5,672 nucleotides of DNA from JAEMQF01 sp031419715 (GCA_031419715.1 JANOLJ010000020.1:1-5672), one strand, 5' to 3'; positions 1 to 5,672 are shown, counted from the stretch's first letter. Numbers and translations: made by a program. The notes: generated by a model from the sequence alone, not told the origin.

Positions 1-1
1 G

Positions 2-244
2 CGCACGCGCCTGATGGCGCCGGCGACGGACCTGGAACAGGACCTGTACGTCAGCACGGCATTGAAGACGACCAAGGTGATGGTCAAGGACGAGGACATG
101 TGCCTGCACTGCGGCCTGTGCGCCGAACGCTGCCCGACGGGCGCGTGGGACATGCAGAAGTTCCTCATCGAATTGACGCAGGCGGGCAAGGGCTGCCGCA
201 CACCCAAGGGCAGTGTGTCGGCAAAGCAAGCGAAGGTGGCCTGA
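2..244 (+). CDS. 3' end of a ferredoxin-motif oxidoreductase subunit (probable GltD-like FAD/NAD(P) subunit of the Kor complex), 5' truncated
   Basis: The reading frame is open from base 2 to the TGA at 242-244 and enters from outside the window, so this is only a C-terminal fragment of about 80 residues. The ATG at 14 is probably internal: the frame is open ahead of it and there is no ribosome binding site. The fragment carries one CxxCxxCxxxCP motif (C at 30, 33, 36 and 40, counted from the ATG at 14), the ligand pattern of a [4Fe-4S] ferredoxin-type cluster, followed by a short Lys/Ala tail. In betaproteobacteria a flavoprotein related to the small subunit of glutamate synthase, ending in ferredoxin cysteines, often precedes korA and korB, and would carry electrons between the cluster and FAD/NAD(P). 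That identity is inferred from the neighbours, because the FAD and NAD(P) domains would lie upstream. The stop is 3 bp before the next gene, so they share a transcript. A simple ferredoxin domain or another Fe-S subunit is the alternative. Confidence 0.8.
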   Translation, partial: RTRLMAPATDLEQDLYVSTALKTTKVMVKDEDMCLHCGLCAERCPTGAWDMQKFLIELTQAGKGCRTPKGSVSAKQAKVA

Positions 245-247
245 GCC

Positions 248-2110
248 ATGAAAACCACGGTGAAACGCATCGAAGCCGTCAACGACTTCGTCATCAAGTT
301 CGCCAACGTCAACGGCTCGGGCTCGGCATCCGCCAACGAACTCTTTGCGCGCAGCCTGCTGCGCATGGGTGTGCCGGTGAGCCCGCGCAACATCTTCCCG
401 AGCAACATCCAGGGGCTGCCCACCTGGTATGAAGTGCGCGTCAACGAGCAGGATTACCAGGGCCGGCGCGGCGGCTGCGACCTGATGGTGGCGATGAACC
501 CGCAGACCTGGGATCAAGACGTCGCCGAAATCGAACCCGGCGGCTACCTGATGTACGACAGCTCCAAGCCGGTCCCGCCGTCCAGGTTCCGCCCCGACGT
601 GAACGTGCTCGCCGTGCCGCTCACCGACCTGTGCGCGACACGCTATACCGATCCGCGCGAGAGGCAGTTGCTGAAGAATATCGTCTACGTCGGCGTGCTC
701 GCTGCGCTGCTCGGCATCGAGCCGGAGGTGATCGCCACGCTGCTGGGCGAACAGTACAAGGGCAAGGCGAAGCTGATCCAGCCCAATCTCGATGCTTTCA
801 TGATGGGGCTACACCATGGCCGCGAGTATTTCGACGATGCGCTTGGCCTGAAGGTCGAGCGGCGCAATGCCGTGGGCAAGCGCATCTTCATCGAAGGCAA
901 CGCCGCTGCGGCGCTGGGCTGCGTGTATGGCGGCGCGACGGTGTGTGCCTGGTACCCGATCACGCCGTCGTCGTCGCTCGCCGAGGCGTTTCAAAAGTAT
1001 TGCGGCAAGCTGCGTGTGGACAAGGCGACCGGCAAAAACAAGTTCGCGGTTCTGCAGGCCGAGGACGAGATCGCATCGATCGGCATCGTGGTGGGCGCGG
1101 GCTGGAACGGCGCGCGCGCGTTCACCGCGACGTCGGGCCCTGGTGTGTCGCTGATGACGGAGTTCATCGGGCTGGCCTACTTCGCCGAGATTCCAGTGAC
1201 GATCATCAACGTGCAGCGCGGGGGCCCGTCCACCGGCATGCCCACGCGCACGCAGCAGGCCGACGTACTGAGCTGTGCTTACGCGTCGCACGGCGACACC
1301 AAGCATGTGCTGCTGTTTCCTGAAGACCCGCACGAGTGTTTCGAGTTCGCGGCGCAGTGCCTCGATCTGGCGGACCGCCTGCAAACGCCGATCTTCCTGA
1401 TGACCGATCTGGAAATAGGCATGAACCACCGCTTGTGCGAGCCGCTGGCGTGGGACGACTCGCGTCAATACGACCGCGGCAAGGTGATGACGCATGCAGA
1501 CCTGGAAGCCGGGCGCGACTTCGGCCGCTACCTCGATGTTGACGGTGACGGCATCCCGTACCGCACCTACCCCGCGACCCACGCCAAGCGCGGCGCCTAC
1601 TTCACCCGCGGCACGACGCGCGACCCGTATGCGCGCTACTCGGAAGCCGGGCCCGACTACATGTACAACGTCGAGCGGTTGCTGAAAAAATTCGAAACCG
1701 CGAAGGCCCTCGTACCTCAACCGGTGCAGACGAACGCGGCGCGACCGACACGCTTTGGTGTCATCTACTACGGCTCAACGAGCCCGGCGATGAACGAGGC
1801 GTTCGAATCGTTGCGCGCGCAAGGCGTGCACATCGATTTGCTGCGGCTGCGCGCCTTTCCGTTCAGCGCCGCGGTCGACCAATTCATTGCCGCGCACGAA
1901 CACCTGTTCGTGATCGAGCAGAACCGCGACGCGCAGTTGCGTACGCTCATCGTCACGGAACAAGAAGTGAACCCGGCCAAGCTTGAGCCCGTCTTGCACT
2001 ACGACGGAACACCGATCACGGCGCGCTTTATCACGGAACAGATCGCGACACGCATCAAGCGCTTCAACGTCGAGCCGATCGGCAAGAGCACGAAGGGAAA
2101 AGTGGCATGA
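248..2110 (+). CDS. korA: 2-oxoacid:acceptor oxidoreductase, fused gamma-alpha subunit (2-oxoglutarate:ferredoxin oxidoreductase alpha, KorA-like)
   Basis: This subunit, with KorB, carries out CoA-dependent oxidative decarboxylation of a 2-oxoacid in the cytoplasm. The 620-aa product has the fused layout of this family. A gamma domain comes first (about 1-190, with a Gly/Ser-rich segment at 23-28). The pyrimidine-binding alpha domain (about 210-400) has YPITPSS at 236-242, TSGPG at 295-299 and QRGGPSTGMPT at 323-333. A transketolase C-terminal-like domain (about 500-605) contains YYGSTSPAMNEA from 507. Thr239, Arg324 and Thr333 sit where, from memory, the 2-oxoacid-contacting residues Thr256, Arg344 and Thr353 of the Sulfolobus tokodaii enzyme lie. 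The linker at 429-440 has DVDGDGIPYRT, which I associate with KorA-type members; this favours 2-oxoglutarate, but substrate cannot be settled from sequence. The ATG follows a purine-rich GAAGGTGG at 232-239, 3 bp after the preceding stop. The stop overlaps korB as ATGA, implying translational coupling. Length and motifs look intact. Confidence 0.93.
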   Translation: MKTTVKRIEAVNDFVIKFANVNGSGSASANELFARSLLRMGVPVSPRNIFPSNIQGLPTWYEVRVNEQDYQGRRGGCDLMVAMNPQTWDQDVAEIEPGGYLMYDSSKPVPPSRFRPDVNVLAVPLTDLCATRYTDPRERQLLKNIVYVGVLAALLGIEPEVIATLLGEQYKGKAKLIQPNLDAFMMGLHHGREYFDDALGLKVERRNAVGKRIFIEGNAAAALGCVYGGATVCAWYPITPSSSLAEAFQKYCGKLRVDKATGKNKFAVLQAEDEIASIGIVVGAGWNGARAFTATSGPGVSLMTEFIGLAYFAEIPVTIINVQRGGPSTGMPTRTQQADVLSCAYASHGDTKHVLLFPEDPHECFEFAAQCLDLADRLQTPIFLMTDLEIGMNHRLCEPLAWDDSRQYDRGKVMTHADLEAGRDFGRYLDVDGDGIPYRTYPATHAKRGAYFTRGTTRDPYARYSEAGPDYMYNVERLLKKFETAKALVPQPVQTNAARPTRFGVIYYGSTSPAMNEAFESLRAQGVHIDLLRLRAFPFSAAVDQFIAAHEHLFVIEQNRDAQLRTLIVTEQEVNPAKLEPVLHYDGTPITARFITEQIATRIKRFNVEPIGKSTKGKVA

Positions 2111-3162
2111 CCTATATCGCCAAACCCAAACTCCACCACCCCACGCTGCCGAAGAACGCGCTCGGCCTGACGCGGCGCGACTACGAAGGCAAGATCTCGA
2201 CGCTGTGCGCGGGCTGCGGTCACGACTCGCTTTCCGCCGAGCTCGTGCAGGCGTGCTGGGAACTGGCAATCGAGCCGCTCCGCGTGGCCAAGCTGTCGGG
2301 CATCGGCTGCTCGTCGAAGACGCCGGATTACTTTCTGGGCAACTCGCATGGCTTCAACACGGTGCACGGTCGTATGCCCTCGGTGCTGACCGGCGCGAAT
2401 CTGGCGAACCGCGAATTGCTTTACCTTGGCGTGTCGGGCGACGGCGATTCGGCCTCCATTGGTCTGGGCCAATTTGCGCACGCGATGCGGCGCGGCGTGA
2501 ACATGACTTACATCGTCGAGAACAACGGCGTGTATGGCCTGACCAAGGGCCAGTTCTCGGCGACGGCCGACGCGGGCAGCAAAAGCAAGAAAGGCGCGAT
2601 CAACAGCGACACCGCGATTGATCTCGTCTCGCTCGCGCTGCAAATGGGCGCGAGCTACGTGGCGCGCAGCTTCTCGGGCGACAAAGAGCAGCTCGTGCCG
2701 CTCATCAAGGGCGCGTTCAGCCACGGCGGCGCGGCGCTGATCGACGTCATCAGCCCCTGCGTGGCGTTCAACAACCACGCCGGCAGCACGAAGAGCTACG
2801 ACTATGTGCGCGAGCACAACGAAGCCGTGAACCGCATCGACTTCATGCCCTCGCGCGACGCCATCACCGCGATGTACGCGCCCGGCGAAGTGATCGAAGT
2901 CACGCAGCACGACGGCAGTGTGCTGCGCCTGCGCAAGCTTGCCGGCGGCTACGACGCGGGCGATCGCCTCGCGGCGCTCGGCCACATCGCCGCGCACGAA
3001 GCGCGCGGCGAAATCCTCACTGGCTTGCTGTACGTGAATGCCGCTGCCCAAGACTTGCACGCGCATTTGAAGACAGTGCAGACGCCGCTGAATCGTCTGG
3101 GCGTTGCCGAGTTGTGCCCGGGCGCGGCGGCGCTGGCGTTGATCAATGCCGAGATGGCTTGA
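2107..3162 (+). CDS. korB: 2-oxoacid:ferredoxin oxidoreductase beta subunit (TPP and [4Fe-4S] binding, KorB-like)
   Basis: The 351-aa product is the catalytic partner of KorA: it binds thiamine diphosphate with Mg2+ and passes electrons from the substrate-TPP intermediate to a [4Fe-4S] cluster. The TPP motif is GDGD at 111-114 with NN at 139-140 and VYGLTKGQ after it. CAGCGHDS (34-41), SGIGCSSK (64-71) and ISPCVAFNNHAG (215-226) supply C34, C37, C68 and C218. Their spacing (3, 31, 150) nearly matches the four cluster ligands I recall for the Sulfolobus beta subunit (C12, C15, C46, C197), so the cluster should be present. The residues after about 245 form the C-terminal extension common in bacterial KorB. 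The start ATG overlaps the korA stop (ATGA at 2107-2110), fitting equimolar production. It is the last gene of the operon. No clear T-tailed terminator follows: the next 90 bp hold only short weak stems. Confidence 0.94.
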   Translation: MTYIAKPKLHHPTLPKNALGLTRRDYEGKISTLCAGCGHDSLSAELVQACWELAIEPLRVAKLSGIGCSSKTPDYFLGNSHGFNTVHGRMPSVLTGANLANRELLYLGVSGDGDSASIGLGQFAHAMRRGVNMTYIVENNGVYGLTKGQFSATADAGSKSKKGAINSDTAIDLVSLALQMGASYVARSFSGDKEQLVPLIKGAFSHGGAALIDVISPCVAFNNHAGSTKSYDYVREHNEAVNRIDFMPSRDAITAMYAPGEVIEVTQHDGSVLRLRKLAGGYDAGDRLAALGHIAAHEARGEILTGLLYVNAAAQDLHAHLKTVQTPLNRLGVAELCPGAAALALINAEMA

Positions 3163-3256
3163 GGTTCCCGCCGATTCGCCAGCACTCGATCGGCAGCGCA
3201 CCCTTGCCTTGAGGCCGCGCTTCGCTTCGCTGTCAGGTGCTCGGGAAAGCGAATTC

Positions 3257-3328
3257 ACTATTTGTAGATAGCAACTCCTCCATGACTACATAAAGGTAGT
3301 ATTATGCGTCATACGCCCTACAAGTAGT
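3257..3328. promoter_or_regulatory. Candidate HipB operator region: clustered CTAC/GTAG inverted repeats upstream of hipBA
   Basis: Three inverted repeats lie in the AT-rich stretch before the antitoxin gene. The clearest is ACTAC-N6-GTAGT at 3285-3300. A second is CTAC-AA-GTAG at 3318-3327. A weaker one can be read as CTAT-N6-ATAG at 3258-3271, or as CTA-N4-TAG at 3258-3267. HipB of E. coli is an autorepressor that binds several inverted repeats upstream of its own gene (TATCC-N8-GGATA), so repeats in this position are the natural candidates for the operator of this module. The arms are shared (CTAC/GTAG), but spacers of 6, 2 and 4-6 bases differ, so not all need be true sites. Location and symmetry are seen directly; binding is inferred. 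Confidence 0.5.
3300..3305 (+). promoter_or_regulatory. Possible -10 box of the hipBA promoter
   Basis: TATTAT matches the sigma-70 -10 consensus at five of six positions, sits 33 bp before the antitoxin ATG and touches the right arm of the ACTAC-N6-GTAGT repeat, so a repressor bound there would block RNA polymerase. No good -35 is found 16-18 bp upstream (CTCCAT, CCTCCA and TCCTCC are poor matches), so the promoter may be weak or the call wrong. An alternative pair is TTGTAG at 3262-3267 with TACATA at 3287-3292, which is poorer. Confidence 0.3.
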
Positions 3329-3329
3329 C

Positions 3330-3334
3330 GAGGA
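3330..3334 (+). promoter_or_regulatory. Ribosome binding site of the hipB-like gene
   Basis: GAGGA lies 4 bases before the ATG at 3339 and is a good Shine-Dalgarno match. It supports this ATG as the start and is stronger than the signal ahead of the toxin gene, as expected if antitoxin is made in excess. Confidence 0.6.
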
Positions 3335-3338
3335 CGAA

Positions 3339-3632
3339 ATGCACTATCCGGTCGACACCCCCCAGCAGCTACGCGCCGTGCTCAGGGCGCTGCGCCGGTC
3401 TCGCCAACTGACGCAACTCCAGTTGGGGCGGCGCCTCGGAGTGAATCAGAAGCGCATCGCGCGCATCGAGGCGGCGCCGCAGCTGACAGGCTTCGACCAG
3501 ATCGCGCGCCTGGTCGCGGCGCTGGGCGGGCGGCTGCTGATCGACGTTCCCGTGTCGGCCGAGACCGCCGAAGCACAGCGCCAAGCCGCGCCGCCACGGG
3601 CTGAAGAGCCGCGTGTAGGCGATACATGGTGA
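3339..3632 (+). CDS. hipB: HipB-like antitoxin, XRE-family HTH transcriptional repressor
   Basis: The 97-aa protein is close to E. coli HipB (88 aa) in size and layout. An XRE/Cro-type helix-turn-helix domain fills about 8-65. LTQLQLGRRLGV (24-35) is the first HTH helix and turn, NQKRIARIE (36-44) the recognition helix, and GFDQIARLVAALGGRLLIDV (51-70) the last helix and a short strand. Residues 71-97 form an Ala/Glu/Pro/Arg-rich, probably disordered tail ending in tryptophan (W97). E. coli HipB also has a disordered C-terminal tail ending in Trp, which I recall being tied to Lon proteolysis and HipA contact. Its expected roles are to bind and hold the kinase HipA inactive and to repress the hipBA promoter, probably as a dimer. 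The start has a good RBS. The stop overlaps the hipA start by 7 bp (ATGGTGA), the usual antitoxin-first arrangement. The family is certain; the antitoxin role rests mainly on the adjacent hipA. Confidence 0.92.
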   Translation: MHYPVDTPQQLRAVLRALRRSRQLTQLQLGRRLGVNQKRIARIEAAPQLTGFDQIARLVAALGGRLLIDVPVSAETAEAQRQAAPPRAEEPRVGDTW

Positions 3633-4966
3633 CGCGCGCGCCGCAGCCCGCGCGGCGCCTGAGCGTCTGGATGAACGGGCAGAGGGTTGGTGATTGGGAC
3701 GTCGTGGCTGGCGAGCATATCTTCCAGTACGACGCGCCGTGGCTGGCCTCGAGCGCGGCGCGCGTGCTCTCGCTGTCGATGCCATTCATGCCGGGCAACC
3801 CCCCCTTGCGCGGCGAGGCCGTGCGCAACTACTTCGACAATCTGCTGCCCGATAGCGAAGCCATCCGCCAGCGCCTGCGCGACAAATTCAACACCCGCTC
3901 CGCCGCAGCCTTCGATCTGCTCGCCGCGGTGGGCAGCGACTGTGTCGGCGCGATTCATCTGCTTGAGCCCGAAGCCGAACCCGTGGGCTTCGACGACATT
4001 GCCGCCGAACCTCTTGACGCGGCGGGTGTAGAACGCATGATCGCCTGCGCGCTCAGTGCGGCGCGTGTGCTCGGCCAGCGCGATGACGAACTCTTTCGGA
4101 TCTCGATTGCTGGCGCGCAGGAAAAGACGGCGCTGCTGTTCATCGATGGGCGCTGGTGCCGCCCGCTCGGTGCAACGCCGACCACGCACATCCTCAAATT
4201 TCCACTCGGCCGCGCGGGCAACATGCAGGCCGATATGCGCGATTCGGTGGAGAACGAGTGGCTATGCTCGCAAATACTGAACGCCTTCGGGCTGCCTACG
4301 CCCCGTTGCGAGATCGGCCAGGCTGGTGCGCGCAAAGCGCTGGTCGTCGAGCGCTTCGACCGTGCGATTCAAACGCGTGCCGATGGGCGCCGTTGGATTG
4401 CCCGTCTGCCGCAAGAAGACTTCTGCCAGGCGCTCGGCGTGCCGGTGGCGCGCAAGTATGAATCCGACGGCGGGCCGGGCATGCGCGACATCCTGCGCTT
4501 GCTCGACGCCAGTTCGAACGCGCAGGCCGACAAGCGCAATTTCATCAAGGCGCAGATCGTGTTCTGGATGCTCGCCGCCACCGACGGCCACGCGAAGAAC
4601 TTCTCGATCTTCCACGAGCGTGGCGGCAGCTTCCGCCTCACGCCGTTTTACGACGTGCTATCGGCCTGGCCCATCATCGGCCGGGGGCCGAATCAACTCG
4701 ATAGGCACCAAGCCAGGCTGGCGATGGCGGTGCGCGGACGCAATGCACACTGGAAGCTCAGTGAGATTGCGCCCAGGCACTGGGATGCCGTGGCCAAGCT
4801 CGCTGGCCTGGGCGACTCCGAATCGCTGCGCAGCGAAATCGTCGCTGCGGTTCCTGCTGTCGTGACGAGCGTCGAAGCATTGCTGCCGGCGCAATTTCCG
4901 GCCCGGGTTCGTGACTCGATACTGATTGGGTTACACGAAAGTGCACAGCGTTTACGATCGGGTTGA
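3626..4966 (+). CDS. hipA: HipA-like toxin, serine/threonine-protein kinase of a type II toxin-antitoxin module
   Basis: The 446-aa protein matches E. coli HipA (440 aa) over its whole length. The N-terminal subdomain runs from about 11 to 115, with WMNGQRVG at 15-22, PLRGEAVRNYFDNLLPDS at 60-77 and FDLLAAVGSDCVGA at 96-109. The kinase part has RISIAGAQEKTALL at 158-171. There S160 corresponds to the E. coli autophosphorylation site Ser150, and the segment to its flexible ATP-binding loop. THILKFP at 187-193 gives the ATP-contacting lysine K191. VERFDR at 241-246, the catalytic loop ATDGHAKNFSIF (318-329, D320 corresponding to Asp309) and TPFYDVLSA (339-347, metal-binding D343 corresponding to Asp332) complete the active site. 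In E. coli, HipA phosphorylates glutamyl-tRNA synthetase, causing starvation signalling, growth arrest and persistence; the target here is inferred. ATG 3626 has a weak TAGG at 3616-3619; GTG 3629 is an alternative start. The N-terminus is about 8 residues longer than in E. coli. No lesion is seen. Confidence 0.95.
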   Translation: MVTRAPQPARRLSVWMNGQRVGDWDVVAGEHIFQYDAPWLASSAARVLSLSMPFMPGNPPLRGEAVRNYFDNLLPDSEAIRQRLRDKFNTRSAAAFDLLAAVGSDCVGAIHLLEPEAEPVGFDDIAAEPLDAAGVERMIACALSAARVLGQRDDELFRISIAGAQEKTALLFIDGRWCRPLGATPTTHILKFPLGRAGNMQADMRDSVENEWLCSQILNAFGLPTPRCEIGQAGARKALVVERFDRAIQTRADGRRWIARLPQEDFCQALGVPVARKYESDGGPGMRDILRLLDASSNAQADKRNFIKAQIVFWMLAATDGHAKNFSIFHERGGSFRLTPFYDVLSAWPIIGRGPNQLDRHQARLAMAVRGRNAHWKLSEIAPRHWDAVAKLAGLGDSESLRSEIVAAVPAVVTSVEALLPAQFPARVRDSILIGLHESAQRLRSG

Positions 4967-5051
4967 TGTCCGGGCATAGCGCGGGGGTTCTGCCGAAGAA
5001 TGCATCGGTCAGTTCAAAGGGAACAATCCAAGGCGGGAGCGACGCGCTGCT

Positions 5052-5056
5052 GGAGG
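5052..5056 (+). promoter_or_regulatory. Ribosome binding site of the alpha/beta-hydrolase gene
   Basis: GGAGG lies 6 bases before the ATG at 5063, a near-ideal Shine-Dalgarno. It fixes the start of the last gene and argues against the overlapping frame that begins at 4963. The 96 bp between the hipA stop and this gene hold no promoter or terminator I can defend. Confidence 0.6.
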
Positions 5057-5062
5057 CCAAGC

Positions 5063-5672
5063 ATGACCGACATCACTCTGAACAATGGCGACATCAAGCT
5101 GGCCGCATCGATTCACGGGTCAGCCAGCGGCGAGCCAGTGCTGTTCTTGCACGGCCTGAGCATGAGCCGAGACACCTGGAATGAAATCGCTACGCGGCTG
5201 GGTGATCGGTATCAGGCCTGGACCTTGGACTTTCGCGGTCACGGGCACTCGGCACGGGCAAGCAGCTACAAAATTGCCGACTACATCGCAGATGCACAGG
5301 CGGCGTTGGCAGCGATCGGCAGACGCACCGTAGTGGTGGGGCATTCGCTGGGCGCTGTCGTCGCGGGTGCGCTCGCTCAAGGCCCGCACCCGAATGTTCG
5401 AGCTGTGTTGATGGAAGACCCACCGTGGTACTTCGGCGAACGCGGCGAATTCGAACGCTCGATCTACCCGGCCTTGTTCAGCGTCGTCAGTTCGTACCAA
5501 TCGAGATTTCAGAGTGAAGGCGCCAGGCTCGATACCTATGTCCGGTTTGTCTCGAATGCGCCCTCTCCCATGGGTGGAATCGCGAGTAACCATTTCGGCC
5601 CACGCCATCTCTTGAGTCATGCCTCGGCCTTGCAGCGGCAAGACCCCGCATGCTGGGCGGATCTGCCGAACC
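5063..5672 (+). CDS. Alpha/beta-hydrolase, 3' truncated by the window edge
   Basis: The frame runs open from the ATG at 5063 to the last base, giving 203 residues of a protein that continues outside the window. The alpha/beta-hydrolase order is clear. An N-terminal beta segment (about 3-30) ends in LFLHGLS, whose H30-G31 form the oxyanion-hole HG. WTLDFRGHGHS lies at 53-63. The nucleophile elbow VVGHSLGA is at 91-98, with S95 the predicted nucleophile. AVLMEDPP (114-121) follows strand 6, where D119 could be the catalytic acid. Residues about 125-185, rich in aromatic residues, would be the start of a cap domain. The catalytic histidine should lie beyond the end. No signal peptide is seen, so it is probably cytoplasmic. 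Substrate cannot be told: esterase, epoxide hydrolase-like and C-C bond hydrolase members all share these motifs. It follows hipA on the same strand and might be co-transcribed, but a functional link is not evident. Confidence 0.88.
   Translation, partial: MTDITLNNGDIKLAASIHGSASGEPVLFLHGLSMSRDTWNEIATRLGDRYQAWTLDFRGHGHSARASSYKIADYIADAQAALAAIGRRTVVVGHSLGAVVAGALAQGPHPNVRAVLMEDPPWYFGERGEFERSIYPALFSVVSSYQSRFQSEGARLDTYVRFVSNAPSPMGGIASNHFGPRHLLSHASALQRQDPACWADLPN

Noticed and set aside
809..1720. A 303-aa open frame on the - strand inside korA
   Set aside because: It is antisense to a gene with full family motifs, is rich in Arg/Val/Ala/His as shadow frames of GC-rich genes are, and shows no recognisable domain.
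3170..3194. GCCGAT/ATCGGC stem just after korB as an intrinsic terminator
   Set aside because: Only 6 bp of stem with a 13-base loop and no following T tract. CGCTT/AAGCG and GCCT/AGGC pairs nearby are also too short.
1999..3258. A 419-aa open frame on the - strand covering korB and the following gap
   Set aside because: It is fully antisense to korB, whose TPP and Fe-S motifs are unmistakable. Its Arg/Ala/His/Val-rich make-up is typical of a GC-rich shadow.
3303..3313. TATG-CGT-CATA palindrome between the larger repeats as another operator
   Set aside because: Its arms differ from the CTAC/GTAG arms and it occurs only once, so there is nothing to tie it to HipB.
3446..4189. A 247-aa open frame on the - strand across hipB and hipA
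   Set aside because: Antisense to two recognised genes, with no motifs and shadow-like composition.
3163..4996. Similar words flanking hipBA (GGTTCCCGCCGA at 3163 and GGTTCTGCCGA at 4986) as target-site or attachment repeats
   Set aside because: The match needs a gap and a mismatch over about 12 bases in GC-rich DNA, and there is no integrase or transposase, so chance is likely.
4963..5184. A 73-aa + strand frame overlapping the hipA stop
   Set aside because: It overlaps the hydrolase start in another frame, has no RBS-supported start and resembles no family.
5120..5641. A 173-aa open frame on the - strand over the hydrolase
   Set aside because: The + strand frame holds ordered alpha/beta-hydrolase motifs and a strong RBS; the antisense frame has neither.

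Overview
The window is GC-rich (AT-rich only around 3250-3340) and every convincing gene lies on the + strand. Base composition, codon use and gene types suggest a betaproteobacterium, most likely Burkholderiales (Burkholderia/Paraburkholderia/Cupriavidus-like). This is inference from protein character, since there is no rRNA or other strong marker here.

Region 1 (1-3162) is a tight metabolic operon for a 2-oxoacid:acceptor oxidoreductase of the pyruvate/2-oxoglutarate:ferredoxin oxidoreductase (PFOR/KGOR) superfamily. It holds the 3' end of a gene whose product ends in a CxxCxxCxxxCP [4Fe-4S] motif, probably a GltD-like FAD/NAD(P) electron-transfer subunit. Next come a fused gamma-alpha subunit (korA-like, 620 aa) and the TPP and Fe-S beta subunit (korB-like, 351 aa). 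The genes are 3 bp apart and then overlap by ATGA, so they are almost certainly co-transcribed and co-translated. The complex would oxidatively decarboxylate a 2-oxoacid, probably 2-oxoglutarate, to the acyl-CoA and pass electrons through Fe-S clusters to ferredoxin or, through the flavoprotein, to NAD(P)+.

Region 2 (3163-4966) is a complete hipBA-type toxin-antitoxin module. A 176-bp non-coding stretch ends in an AT-rich segment with several CTAC/GTAG inverted repeats, a possible -10 box and a good Shine-Dalgarno. It is followed by a 97-aa HipB-like XRE antitoxin/repressor and, overlapping it by 7 bp, a 446-aa HipA-like Ser/Thr kinase toxin. All HipA catalytic landmarks are present and the antitoxin ends in tryptophan as E. 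coli HipB does, so the module looks intact.

Region 3 (4967-5672) has a 96-bp gap with no recognisable terminator, then the first 203 codons of an alpha/beta-hydrolase (GHSLG nucleophile elbow) that runs off the right edge.

No RNA genes, CRISPR arrays, insertion sequences or integrase attachment sites were seen. Nothing here is clearly a new system. The points most worth a second look are the hipBA control region, the antitoxin tail and the flavoprotein-linked Kor operon.
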